Assembly (NCBI GenBank): GCA_041920505.1
Contig: JBHGXV010000019.1
Coordinates: forward strand, 1 to 56,501
Source: JBHGXV01 sp041920505
Lineage (GTDB): Bacteria; Bacillota; Bacilli; Brevibacillales; Brevibacillaceae
Direction: 5' to 3'
Length of the DNA: 56,501 bases
Under the pieces are notes generated by a model. That model was not told where the DNA came from. It saw only the letters and a list, made by a program, of their open reading frames with translations, and searched no databases. The position numbers were made by a program, and so were the translations under genes. Shown here in pieces: positions 31,347 to 39,524 of the stretch (the stretch's first letter is position 1; every line of letters begins with the position of its first letter).

Positions 31347-32198
31347 TCATCCTTTCCGCTTGGCGGGACGCCTTCGTCGGCTTGCGTGCTGCACCACGAC
31401 GAACGGCTCCAGCGTCTGGTTTTCGTAAAAAAACGGTAAGGGCGAAATCGGCACATCCCCCTTGGCGGCAAAGTCGGCAGTCAGGCGGGACAGCAGTTGC
31501 GCGCCGCTCTCGTCGGCCAGATCGGCGATGATCAACACGTCCTGATGGGGCACCGCCACGCCAAGTGAGGTGCCCGTTTTGCCGTTCGCGTACCGCTCCA
31601 ACAAGTCCATAAGCAACACCCGGCTTGCGGCGTAGCCGTCGTTCGGGCTGATGAAGTGAATCCGATGCGCTCCCACCTGCTGCGTGCGCACCGGGACGGG
31701 AAGTCCGGCCAGATTCCGCATGGCGTGCCGGTGCAGATCGTCTTCCGTCCAGCCCGCCTGTTCCAGCATCTTGCGATCGATCAGGATGTAGCTGTCCCCG
31801 CAATCCAGCGCGTAGGCAATCACCGTCTCCGCTGTGTGGGGACGAGTGACCCACCGCCGCCCCGCTTCGCTCTGGATAAACGACGCGTGGCGCACTACCG
31901 GGTAGACGCGGTCTTCACTCCCGGACAAATTGCGGCTTGCGCCAAGCTCGCGCACGCCGGTAAGCACCCCGGCGACAAAGGAGTACAATGACTGGCGGCG
32001 AGACATGGGGTCTTGTTCGACGCGGCGGTAGAGCTGCTCAAGCGCAAGGATTCTCGACAGGCCGTCGTGTTCGCGCCGAAGCGCCAACTTCTCCCCTTCC
32101 TCGACGCATTGCCAACCCGGCGGCAAATCGCGCCTCAACAGTTCGGCCACGCGCCGTTTCAACGCTTGTCGTTTTCGCTGTACATCGTCTGTTGTCAT
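31347..32198 (-). CDS. YtpQ family protein (DUF1444)
   Basis: 283 aa. The order of conserved blocks fits the DUF1444/UPF0354 YtpQ family: LYSFVAGVL, VYPVVRHASF, VIAYALDCGDSYILI, the HRIHFISPNDGYAASRVL block and GVAVPHQDVLIIADL. The family is widespread in Bacilli without known function. Start MTTDDVQRK has GGGGAGG upstream; a longer frame lacks one. Second of three genes in an operon (DUF3900, YtpQ, 81-aa protein). Confidence 0.85.
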   Translation of the reverse strand: MTTDDVQRKRQALKRRVAELLRRDLPPGWQCVEEGEKLALRREHDGLSRILALEQLYRRVEQDPMSRRQSLYSFVAGVLTGVRELGASRNLSGSEDRVYPVVRHASFIQSEAGRRWVTRPHTAETVIAYALDCGDSYILIDRKMLEQAGWTEDDLHRHAMRNLAGLPVPVRTQQVGAHRIHFISPNDGYAASRVLLMDLLERYANGKTGTSLGVAVPHQDVLIIADLADESGAQLLSRLTADFAAKGDVPISPLPFFYENQTLEPFVVVQHASRRRRPAKRKG

Positions 32199-32233
32199 GC
32201 TGACCTCCCCACTCTTGCTTGTCGGCCACGCCG

Positions 32234-33361
32234 TCACCAGGGAGGGGCATCGCCGGACGCATCGTCTTTCTCGTCGGCTGCGCCGCTCTCCCGCCATTTT
32301 GGTTGGTCCGGACGCTGTTCCAACTCCCGCACGATCTCGCGTAACTGCCTGGGACGCAAAAATTCCACGGGTGAGACGCCTTTTTCAAATTGCAGCGTCT
32401 CTCCTTCCAGGAGTACCAGGTATCGCCCGTTGACCGAAGCGATATGTACCCGGATACCGTAATCGGCGAGCAGGGCGCGAATCTGCATGTGGTCCAGCTT
32501 GAAGGCAAGCGGCAACTCCGGCTGTCGTTCGACAATGATCTGCGCGGCTTCCATCACGGCCTCGTGCTCCCATTTTTCTACCAGTTCCCGTTTGGGGCTG
32601 GCCGCGATCCGCTCGATCTCCTCTTCTTCCCGCTGCCGCTCCTCGCACGGTTCGGGATAGGCCCACTCCAGGTGCTGGCGGGCCAGCGCCAACACTTCCT
32701 GGGAGACGAGTTCGTTCATCGTTTCCGGGTATTCGATGTGCTTCAAGAATTCCTCAAAATAGCGGGCATGAGAAAACTGGTGAATTTTCACCTGATACGG
32801 ATCAATAAGTCCCGGCTCGATCAGATGCGGATACAGTAGCGACTTCATGTTTTTGGCGTTGATCGCCGTGTGCACATTGGCGATCAGGCTGCGTTCGTCG
32901 GTGACGACCGCCGTCTTCGTCTCAAAGTCGCACTTGAGAATAAACAGAAACCGGTCGTCGTACTTCTCCAGTCTGGCTCTGACGATCAGCAGCACCCCGC
33001 CCCGCACTTGCGGCGTCCGCAGGTAGGCGTGCACCAGTTCGCGCGCCGCTTCCGCAAACTGCTCCTTGTCGGGGCTTGCGAGCAGCCGCTGGAACTGGGC
33101 GTAGTTGGGGTTGGACTCAAGCGGATGACCCTCGGCCAGGACAAAGCGTCCCAATTTGGTCGGACTGCCTTCGCTTCGCGGATTGGTTTCCGCCTTGCGC
33201 TTGGCAACCCGGGCAAATTCGTCGTGTAAAAACGGCCGAAGCTCGCTTGCCTGATATTCGTCGTGGGACAACACCCGGCTGATGCGAACCTGTTTGGCCG
33301 CATTTTCCTCCGGCGGTTGTTCCATCAAATAAAACGATAACAGTTCAACGTGAAACTCCAT
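32234..33361 (-). CDS. DUF3900 family protein
   Basis: 375 aa. MEFHVELLSFYLMEQ, TKLGRFVLAEGHPLESNPNYAQF (motif spanning about 69-91) and the central VHTAINAKNMKSLLYPH block fit the Bacilli DUF3900 family. Rich in charged helices with an acidic linker (EERQREEEEIERIAASP) and an acidic C-terminal tail. AGGTGG precedes ATG 33361; upstream in-frame codons have no ribosome site. First gene of the small operon. Function unknown; the domain resembles nucleoid-associated proteins in length only, so I do not infer a role. Confidence 0.7.
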   Translation of the reverse strand: MEFHVELLSFYLMEQPPEENAAKQVRISRVLSHDEYQASELRPFLHDEFARVAKRKAETNPRSEGSPTKLGRFVLAEGHPLESNPNYAQFQRLLASPDKEQFAEAARELVHAYLRTPQVRGGVLLIVRARLEKYDDRFLFILKCDFETKTAVVTDERSLIANVHTAINAKNMKSLLYPHLIEPGLIDPYQVKIHQFSHARYFEEFLKHIEYPETMNELVSQEVLALARQHLEWAYPEPCEERQREEEEIERIAASPKRELVEKWEHEAVMEAAQIIVERQPELPLAFKLDHMQIRALLADYGIRVHIASVNGRYLVLLEGETLQFEKGVSPVEFLRPRQLREIVRELEQRPDQPKWRESGAADEKDDASGDAPPW

Positions 33362-33432
33362 ATGCCACCTGTTTCTCCTCTGCTGTACCAATGTGTCTAT
33401 TCTATCACATCCGGCCGCGACCAAGACACGAC

Positions 33433-33468
33433 CAAAAAAGCAGCGCCGCGTTCGTCGCGGCACTGCTT
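33433..33468 (-). terminator. Terminator of the DEAD-box helicase gene
   Basis: Arms GCAGTGCCGCG and CGCGGCGCTGC with a 5-nt loop, then six T on the minus strand, about 80 bp after the helicase stop. Confidence 0.8.
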
Positions 33469-33549
33469 CGTACAGGCTTTCTCATGTCCATCCGTTGTGC
33501 CAGCCGGGCCCTCTTTATGCAGGCGAGGCGGGACACACAAGCCAGGGCA

Positions 33550-34758
33550 TTAGCCGCGCCTGTTGCGGCTGTTGGGGCCGGACGGTGTACGGGACGGACG
33601 AGGCGGGCGCGAAGACGTCGGACGCTCGGCTGGGTCGATCAACGCGCCGTGGGACATCGCCCGTTCACTGATGCCAAGACCGGTCTGTCTGGAGAACTTC
33701 TCGATGACAAACCGCTCCTTGGGCGTGATGATGGAAAAGACCAGGCCGGCCGCCCCCATCCGCCCGGTGCGGCCGCTGCGGTGGATATAGGCACGCGCAT
33801 CGGACGCCGGATCGAAATGGACGATCAGTTGAACGCCGGGAATGTCAATCCCCCGGGCGGCCACATCAGTGGTGATCAGTACGGGGAAGCGGCCCGCCCG
33901 GAAATCGGCGACAGTCTTGGCCCGCTCCGCCTTGCTTGCGTCCCGGTGCAACAGGCGGCAGTCCAGGTGGTGGTACCGAAGCTTCGCCTGAATCTCCTCC
34001 ACGCGGTCGATCTCGTTGACGAAAACGATCGCGGCCCGCGCGTTGACCAACCGCAACAGCCTGCGCAGGGTATCCACTTTTTTGCGCGGCTCGCTCACCA
34101 GGTAAAAATGGAGAACGCCCGCTCCGCCTTCGGGTGCCTTTTCGCGGATGATCACAGGATCGCGGGTCAGTTGCGCGAGTCGCTCCGTCACAGCCTCGGG
34201 CAAGGTGGCGGAGAAAAACAGGCGCTGCACGTCACGCATCGTCCGCTTCAACACGTCCCGCACCGGCTGGGCGAAGCCTTCGTCCATCATCCGGTCCGCC
34301 TCGTCGACCACCACGGTTTTTACGGTATGAACCTTCAGCTTCCGCTTCTCCAGCCATTCCAGCACGCGTCCCGGCGTCGCCACCACCAGCGCCGGGCGTC
34401 TCTTCAGTTTTTCCCATTGCCGCTTCGGGTCCACTCCGCCGATCAACGCCGCGATTTCGAAGCCACATGCACGCGCGTACGGCTCGGCGACGCGCACGAT
34501 CTGCATCACCAGTTCGTGTGTCGGCGCCAAGATCAACGCCTGCGCTTCCCTAAGCCCCGGATCGATCCGCTCAACGATCGGCAACAGATAGGCAAGCGTC
34601 TTGCCCGTTCCGGTCGGCGACTCGGCGATCACGTCCCGCCCGGCCAGGGCCTCTGGAATTGCCGCCGCCTGCACCGGCGTCGGCTGTTGGATGCCACTTT
34701 CCCGCAGCACAGTCCGTATGTGTTCGTGTTTGATCAGATGAGTAAACGTCTCAGACAC
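33550..34758 (-). CDS. DEAD-box RNA helicase
   Basis: 402 aa. Q motif (GIQQPTPVQ), motif I SPTGTGKT, Ia APTHEL, II VVDEADRM (DEAD), III SAT, IV in IVFVNE, V TTDVAARGID, VI HRSGRTGR: all complete. The C-terminus is a short basic tail (PPRPSRTPSGPNSRNRRG) that binds RNA in other family members. It is closest to the CshB/RhlE group, which help ribosome assembly and cold growth, but I cannot tell which paralogue. GTG start with AGGAGGATAGG upstream. Confidence 0.92.
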   Translation of the reverse strand: MSETFTHLIKHEHIRTVLRESGIQQPTPVQAAAIPEALAGRDVIAESPTGTGKTLAYLLPIVERIDPGLREAQALILAPTHELVMQIVRVAEPYARACGFEIAALIGGVDPKRQWEKLKRRPALVVATPGRVLEWLEKRKLKVHTVKTVVVDEADRMMDEGFAQPVRDVLKRTMRDVQRLFFSATLPEAVTERLAQLTRDPVIIREKAPEGGAGVLHFYLVSEPRKKVDTLRRLLRLVNARAAIVFVNEIDRVEEIQAKLRYHHLDCRLLHRDASKAERAKTVADFRAGRFPVLITTDVAARGIDIPGVQLIVHFDPASDARAYIHRSGRTGRMGAAGLVFSIITPKERFVIEKFSRQTGLGISERAMSHGALIDPAERPTSSRPPRPSRTPSGPNSRNRRG

Positions 34759-34955
34759 ACCTATCCTCCTGCGATGTAAACATTCATAAGGGATAGCTTA
34801 CCATGTCCGGCCCGCAAAAGAAAGTCCATTGCCCTGCGAACAAGCGAACGATTCTGTGCGTTCGCAAATCAATGAAACTTTTTGCTCCCCCATTCGTCTT
34901 AGGTAAAAGGTAACCAAGAAAACACCTGAAAACAGAGAACAGGATGGGAGACGGA

Positions 34956-36011
34956 ATGCATTCTCTTTCACGGACACAGACGAGAAAGCGGCAGAAGCGC
35001 CGTTTTGTGTGGCGCGCGGTAAAAACGCTTGCCGCTTACACGTTTCTTTGCGCCTCGCTCCTGTTTGCCGCCGGATTGGTCTTCTTGTTCGCCACCGACA
35101 CCGGAACCAATCTGCGCGAATGGGCGGCGGGGACGCTGTTGACCACCCAGCACGACTACTGGGCAAAGTACACGTTTTTGCCGAAAGCGAAGCTGGATGA
35201 ACTCAAACAAGAAATTCAACACCCGGAAGTGATCAATTCGCTGCCGATCGACGGCTCTTCGGCCAACCAGCAGGAGGCGGTACCTGCCTTCGCCCCCGCC
35301 AAGCCGCGTGAGTTGATCGAGATCAAGGACGTGGATGTCAAGAAAGGCAGCTACTATTTCAAAGGCAAGCTGATGTTTATCTCCGATCCGAAACGGGTTC
35401 ACCTGGTGGTGACCAAGCGCAAGGACCGGGGCGATCTGTTGGACGAGTTCACGAAGACGTACAACGCGCTCGGCATCGTCAACGCCAGCGGCTTCTACGA
35501 TCCGGACGGATACGGCAGAGGCCAGCGGGCGTTCGGGCTGGTGATCCAGGACGGCAAAATCCTGCAATCATATGACCCCAAAAGCGGCGAAACGGCGCTC
35601 GGCATCACCTACGACGGCACGCTTGTGACCGGCAGTTACACCGCGCAACAGTTGATCAAGATGGGCGTGCGGGACGCGATGAGCTTCCGACCGCAACTGA
35701 TCGTCGACGGCAAGAACCTGTTTGCCGACAAACCGGCCAAAAGCTGGGGGATTCAACCGCGAACCGCAGTCGGCCAGACGGCGGACGGACGAATCGTCTT
35801 CCTCGTCATCGACGGCCGCCAGCCGGGCCATTCCATCGGCGCCAGCATGAAAGACGTCGCCGACCTCCTGGCCGAAAACGGCGTGATCAACGCGATGGCG
35901 ATGGACGGCGGCTCCAGCTCGATGATGCTCTACAAGGGAGAAGCGATCACCAAGACCTCTTGTCCCTACTACCGGGGTCGGTACCTGCCCAACGCCTGGG
36001 CGGTGTACTAG
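34956..36011 (+). CDS. Phosphodiester glycosidase (NAGPA domain) membrane protein
   Basis: 351 aa. Basic N-terminus, one membrane helix at about 26-48 (TLAAYTFLCASLLFAAGLVF), then an outside domain. The NAGPA core is recognised from NASGFYDPDG, YDGTLVTG, RPQLIVDGKN, RTAVGQTADGRIVFLVIDGR, and MAMDGGSSSMMLYKGE at the end. NAGPA-family proteins hydrolyse GlcNAc-1-phosphodiesters or related glycosyl phosphodiesters; in Bacilli they are linked to exopolysaccharide or teichoic acid turnover. ATG 34956 is preferred (GGGAG at 5 bases); an in-frame ATG four codons upstream is the alternative. Confidence 0.85.
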   Translation: MHSLSRTQTRKRQKRRFVWRAVKTLAAYTFLCASLLFAAGLVFLFATDTGTNLREWAAGTLLTTQHDYWAKYTFLPKAKLDELKQEIQHPEVINSLPIDGSSANQQEAVPAFAPAKPRELIEIKDVDVKKGSYYFKGKLMFISDPKRVHLVVTKRKDRGDLLDEFTKTYNALGIVNASGFYDPDGYGRGQRAFGLVIQDGKILQSYDPKSGETALGITYDGTLVTGSYTAQQLIKMGVRDAMSFRPQLIVDGKNLFADKPAKSWGIQPRTAVGQTADGRIVFLVIDGRQPGHSIGASMKDVADLLAENGVINAMAMDGGSSSMMLYKGEAITKTSCPYYRGRYLPNAWAVY

Positions 36012-36162
36012 GGCCGGTTAAAAACAGATGAAGTCCCGGCGGCAACCGGTTTGCGTGGGCTCGCTTTTTTGACGACTAACCAGAGGGCGTTTCCGCCATG
36101 ATAAGAATAGGCCCGAAACCGAAAAGGCCCGCGCCTACAACTGGAAAACGGAGGCGACCCGG

Positions 36163-36327
36163 ATGCCCCGACACACACCCGACCCATCCAACGCGGATCG
36201 CTCGGATGACTTCTTCTACTTCGACCTGGCGGAAGAAAGCCACGAAAAACTGCTGGAAAACGAGTTGAAAGAAGCCAAAGAAAACCCGTTGGAACCGATC
36301 AGCGAAGTGACAAAAGTGGAATACTGA
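36163..36327 (+). CDS. 54-aa acidic protein of unknown function
   Basis: GGAGG eight bases before the ATG. Acidic helical peptide (DDFFYFDLAEESHEKLLENE, then LKEAKENPLEPISEVTKVEY). No membrane segment. It lies 150 bp downstream of the glycosidase gene and converges with the HEPN gene across a terminator. Not recognised. Its acidity and small size resemble spore or stress microproteins, but that is only a guess. Confidence 0.6.
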   Translation: MPRHTPDPSNADRSDDFFYFDLAEESHEKLLENELKEAKENPLEPISEVTKVEY

Positions 36328-36338
36328 GCCATACGGCG

Positions 36339-36371
36339 CGAAAACGGCACCCTGATCGGGCGCCGTTTTCG
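36339..36371. terminator. Bidirectional terminator between the 54-aa gene and the HEPN gene
   Basis: Perfect arms CGAAAACGGC and GCCGTTTTCG with a 13-nt loop between two converging genes. Confidence 0.75.
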
Positions 36372-36388
36372 TCTTCCCTGTTTGTCTG

Positions 36389-37255
36389 TTACCAGTTGAC
36401 GCTTTCAAAGCGGGGCGGTTGATACCGCTCCCGGTACCCTTGTCCGGCAAGGACGGATTCGTCCAGGCGCGCCTGCAACTGTTTGACTCCGATCCCTTCC
36501 GCGTACATGTTGAGCAAGGCGGCGCGGGCGATTCGCGACAACAGGAGCACTTCTCCCTTCAGCCGGTTGCCCAACTGCTTGCCGCTGTGCACGATTTCCG
36601 ATCGATGGTTGTACGATGTCTTGATGAAATCGGCCAGCCGTTGCCGCTCCTGTAGCGTGCCGCCAAAGTAAAACGCCATGCGCAACCGCAGCTTGTAGGT
36701 GATTTCCCCTTTTTTCCCGTCGGGGACAAACAGGGACTCCAGGGCAATCCACAGATCGAGCAGACGGTCCTCGTAGCTGTCCTTCTCCAGCGACGACAAA
36801 TAGCGGCTGTAGGCCAGCGCGGGAAATTCGCCCTGTGCGGTTATCAACTGGCGAAACGTCTCCTCTGTCTGTCCCGCAAACACCAGTTGCTCGCCCTCCA
36901 GCGAACGCTTCAGGTACGTGATGCCGTAATGGGGTTGCTCAAAGGTAATCACGTACGGAATCGAACAGACACCGGTTTGCGCGGCCAGATTCAGCTTGTT
37001 CTCGATCTCCTGTATGTACGCCCGATCGTCGTTTGTCACCTTCATTCGGGGATACTGGGCGCACAAAAACATGCTGTCGACCGAAACCTTTTTGGCAAAG
37101 TGCAGCCGGTTTTCGTTCATCGCGTTTTGCAGGAACCGCTGAGACATCTGGTACAACTGTTCATTGCCCGAGACGAGCGTAAACGGGCCGTCGAGCCGCA
37201 GCGCCACCGGTTTGGGCGAAGCGGAATTGAACACAGGCGCAATCAACAGCGGCAT
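36389..37255 (-). CDS. HEPN-domain protein (ApeA-like HEPN at the C-terminus)
   Basis: 288 aa. The C-terminal half contains LLDLWIALESLFVPDGKKGE, a helical stretch, then YNHRSEIVHSGK. The pair WIALE...RSEIVH gives the R-x4-H motif that forms the RNase site in HEPN proteins and matches the ApeA-like HEPN family. The N-terminal half is not recognised. HEPN nucleases occur in anti-phage systems but also as house-keeping RNases. No NTase partner or transmembrane neighbour is present, so a defence role is not shown. Start ATG 37255 with GGGGG seven bases before. Follows the lipoprotein gene by 19 bases. Confidence 0.6.
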   Translation of the reverse strand: MPLLIAPVFNSASPKPVALRLDGPFTLVSGNEQLYQMSQRFLQNAMNENRLHFAKKVSVDSMFLCAQYPRMKVTNDDRAYIQEIENKLNLAAQTGVCSIPYVITFEQPHYGITYLKRSLEGEQLVFAGQTEETFRQLITAQGEFPALAYSRYLSSLEKDSYEDRLLDLWIALESLFVPDGKKGEITYKLRLRMAFYFGGTLQERQRLADFIKTSYNHRSEIVHSGKQLGNRLKGEVLLLSRIARAALLNMYAEGIGVKQLQARLDESVLAGQGYRERYQPPRFESVNW

Positions 37256-37274
37256 GCGCACTCCCCCTGTCGCG

Positions 37275-38093
37275 TCAGGTTTTTTGCTGCTGGCTCAGAC
37301 GGCGAATCGTCTGTTCGTGCGCCTGTAAATCAGCCGGATCGCCCGCGTACAACAGGTCGTATTTGGTTACCACGGCGTTGAGATGTCCCTTGCTGTTTTT
37401 AAAGACGAACATCACGGCCTTGTGGTCGAAGTCGTAATACTCCAGCCCATCCTTGCTCTCACGCGTCGGTTCCCCGTACACGCGTTTGACGTCGTCAAAG
37501 CTGAGCGTCCCATTCTTGATTTTTTCCAGCAGTCCGCCGCGGCGCAAAAACACCGGCGCGCTGACCAACACTTGCTTGTCATCCGCCGTGAAGTACAGAG
37601 GGAAACCTGTGTCCAGCGGTTTTCCGCTAAGCGGATTCAGTTTGAACAGCGCGACGGTCTCCTCGATCTGCGGAAACGGGCCGCTGCCCGAGGCAAGTCC
37701 TTTGCGAAACGCCGTCTTTACCCGTTTGGAAGAAATCGGCGCCCCGTATTTCTTGCTCAACTCGGCATACGTGGTCTTCCCGATGACGAGCGTCGGATTT
37801 ACGGTCAATTCGGGCGTCAAGTCGATCGGACCGGCTTGAACCGGTGCCGTCTGTCCATTGGCCGGCACGGTTTGCGCTTTGCCCGCCGTCGTTCCTGGCT
37901 GAGCCGCGCCAATCTCGCCTTTCGCCGCAGGTGCTTGTCCGGCCGAAGGAGACGCGGACGCATCCGGCGCCGCCGAAGGTTGGCCGGGCGCGGTTTGCGC
38001 GTTAGGCGACTGCGCCGCAGGCTGCTTCTCTGAGCATCCCGCCGCAAGCAAAAGGATGGCGGCCCAGGCCGCTAAAAGCGACTTCTTCTTCAT
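37275..38093 (-). CDS. Lipoprotein with Ala/Pro-rich linker and YjgB/DUF4309-like domain
   Basis: 272 aa. A lipoprotein signal peptide (MKKKSLLAAWAAILLLAAGC) has the lipobox LAAGC. A low-complexity linker rich in Ala, Pro, Gln and Thr covers about 20-85. The C-terminal domain has LVIGKTTYAELSKKYGAP and FDDVKRVYGEPTRESKDGLE, YDFDHKAVMFVF. These repeats of a 'G-x-x-Y/F-G-x-P' pattern resemble the DUF4309/YjgB family, but the match is tentative. ATG 38093 is preferred because it begins a standard lipoprotein leader; GGAG is 11 bases away. Probable operon with the HEPN gene. Confidence 0.6.
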   Translation of the reverse strand: MKKKSLLAAWAAILLLAAGCSEKQPAAQSPNAQTAPGQPSAAPDASASPSAGQAPAAKGEIGAAQPGTTAGKAQTVPANGQTAPVQAGPIDLTPELTVNPTLVIGKTTYAELSKKYGAPISSKRVKTAFRKGLASGSGPFPQIEETVALFKLNPLSGKPLDTGFPLYFTADDKQVLVSAPVFLRRGGLLEKIKNGTLSFDDVKRVYGEPTRESKDGLEYYDFDHKAVMFVFKNSKGHLNAVVTKYDLLYAGDPADLQAHEQTIRRLSQQQKT

Positions 38094-38186
38094 CTGTGCT
38101 CTCACTCCTATCTTCATCCCCTTTAGCATACCAATTTCACCGCCCGGTCGTCACGCACTGAATTGACCAAATTGCCATCACTTGAC

Positions 38187-38217
38187 GGGATGCGGATGTG
38201 GGCCCTTCGCCATACTA
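38187..38217 (+). promoter_or_regulatory. Sigma-G-type forespore promoter of sspP
   Basis: GGGATG, an 18-base spacer, then CATACTA, which is identical to the sigma-G -10 consensus known from Bacillus. It lies 20 bp before the sspP start codon. This agrees with forespore expression of small acid-soluble proteins. Confidence 0.65.
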
Positions 38218-38236
38218 AAGGGAAAGGGGTGAGTGT

Positions 38237-38386
38237 ATGCGCAAGGACAACGTCCTGTACGAAAATCCGCACAAAGCCACCAACAGAGACTATGAACCGC
38301 CGCAAACGAACGGCGAGCCGTTGGACGGTTCGAAAAAAGTGAAACAGGCCAACCACTCCAGGCAAGTAAAAACGCGCGAAGGCTAG
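38237..38386 (+). CDS. sspP: Small acid-soluble spore protein P (SspP/CotL type)
   Basis: 49 aa, ATG after AAAGGGG. The segment EPLDGSKKVKQANHSRQ matches the SspP signature (EPL-x-GSKKVK-x-x-NH-x-RQ) remembered from B. subtilis. The N-terminal part (MRKDNVLYENPHKATNRDYE) differs. SspP is a minor forespore protein. A sigma-G-like promoter and its own terminator frame the gene. It is too short for many gene finders. Confidence 0.8.
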   Translation: MRKDNVLYENPHKATNRDYEPPQTNGEPLDGSKKVKQANHSRQVKTREG

Positions 38387-38408
38387 GGCGATGCCCTGGC
38401 CTTTTTTA
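38378..38408 (+). terminator. Terminator of sspP
   Basis: Arms AAGGC.AGGGC and GCCCT.GCCTT with a 3-nt loop, then six T. The hairpin begins inside the last codons of sspP. Confidence 0.75.
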
Positions 38409-38475
38409 CGGTTTGTATTGTCCCACCTTTTCCCCCTATGATCGGGGACAGAATCCGACGCAGGAGGTTAGATCC

Positions 38476-39225
38476 ATGAGAACAATTGATCTGTCCCGGC
38501 TTGACCCGTCCCGCATCCGTTTTCGTCCCTCTCCCTTGTTTGAGCTGGCGGCAAGTCTGCACCGGTTGGCCCAGCCGGAAGCGTATCACGATTTTCACCA
38601 CTGGGCGACAAACACATTGGACGCGTGTCGGCGGGAGGGACTGGACGGCGAGTGGCGGTACTTTTCCCCGTTGTTTGCGGTCGCTGTCCCCGATGTGTTT
38701 GCGCCCCACATTACCGAAAACGCCTGCGGACAGGAAGAGCAATACGCCTACCTGCGCGACCTGTCCCCGCACGCGTTCGCCGCGTCGGCAAAACGTCTGC
38801 TCGCCCTGCAAGCGCTCAACGGCGACGAGACGGTCTTCCCGCTCATGTCCGACCTGACCAGACATCCGGAGTTGGTCAAAGCGCGGTTCCACCTGTTTGC
38901 CGCCTCCTACCTGCGGCTGATTTTCGCGGCGGAATGGGACAACCTTTCATCCGCGTTCGCGCGGGAGCTGGCAGACAAACCGCGCTCGTTACATACCGCT
39001 CATGATGTCGGCCTGTTTGTGCGCACCCTCTCGCCGCAATTTTCTTACGACGCGTTGGCGCAGACGCTTGTCATCGGGTCATCCGGACACCTGCGGCCAC
39101 GTCGGCAGATCGAGGCGCTGGCCCTGCATCCCAGCCGGTTCTGGTCCGGCGAGCCGATCACAATCGTCGCCGGCGCCACCCTGCATCTCTGCTACAGCTT
39201 GACTTCGCCCAGCTTGCGGGAATAA
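38476..39225 (+). CDS. DUF5937-type protein, apparently truncated before its DNA-binding domain
   Basis: 249 aa, AGGAGG eight bases before ATG. The opening IRFRPSPLFELAASLHRLAQP and the following helical body fit the DUF5937 domain that precedes an ArsR-type winged helix in regulators of about 320-330 aa. Here the frame stops right after IVAGATLHLCYSLTSPSLRE, where homologues enter the linker to the helix-turn-helix. So the DNA-binding part is missing. The stop is followed by seven A and, 11 bases on, the converging Spo0E gene, with no trace of the missing region. Either an old deletion or a regulator-less form. Confidence 0.6.
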   Translation: MRTIDLSRLDPSRIRFRPSPLFELAASLHRLAQPEAYHDFHHWATNTLDACRREGLDGEWRYFSPLFAVAVPDVFAPHITENACGQEEQYAYLRDLSPHAFAASAKRLLALQALNGDETVFPLMSDLTRHPELVKARFHLFAASYLRLIFAAEWDNLSSAFARELADKPRSLHTAHDVGLFVRTLSPQFSYDALAQTLVIGSSGHLRPRRQIEALALHPSRFWSGEPITIVAGATLHLCYSLTSPSLRE

Positions 39226-39235
39226 AAAAAGACCT

Positions 39236-39397
39236 TTACGGCCGCTTCGTCACGCTGATCATATGTTCTATGATCAACTTGTCCAACTGCTGGCTGATCT
39301 TGACGATGTTCGGATCGAGGAAATTGTAGCCGGCTTCCTTGACAGCCTGCTGCAGGCGTAATCGTAACTCTTCGATCTGTTTTTGTGTGCTTTCCAT
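39236..39397 (-). CDS. Spo0E-like aspartyl-phosphate phosphatase
   Basis: 53 aa. ATG has GGAGG about seven bases before it. The helix-loop-helix pattern IEELRLRLQQAVKE, LDPNIVKISQQLDKLIIEHM contains the Spo0E signature S-x-x-LD, with Ser and Asp at the positions that engage the response regulator. Spo0E-family proteins dephosphorylate Spo0A~P and delay sporulation. The start is good, the length is typical (50-85 aa), and no larger frame competes convincingly. Confidence 0.8.
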   Translation of the reverse strand: MESTQKQIEELRLRLQQAVKEAGYNFLDPNIVKISQQLDKLIIEHMISVTKRP

Positions 39398-39474
39398 GAG
39401 GAACCTCCGAGCTTACGAATAGCCTTATTTTACAAGATTCTAGAAAAAAAGGGAAGTCATTCGACAATGTGCCA

Positions 39475-39512
39475 AAAAAGAAAAAGAAGGGCCGTCACAG
39501 CCCTTCTTTCGT
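39475..39512 (-). terminator. Terminator of the pdh operon
   Basis: Arms AAAGAAGGG and CCCTTCTTT after the pdhD stop, then TTTCTTTTT on the minus strand. Confidence 0.8.
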
Positions 39513-39524
39513 TTTTGCTTCGGT

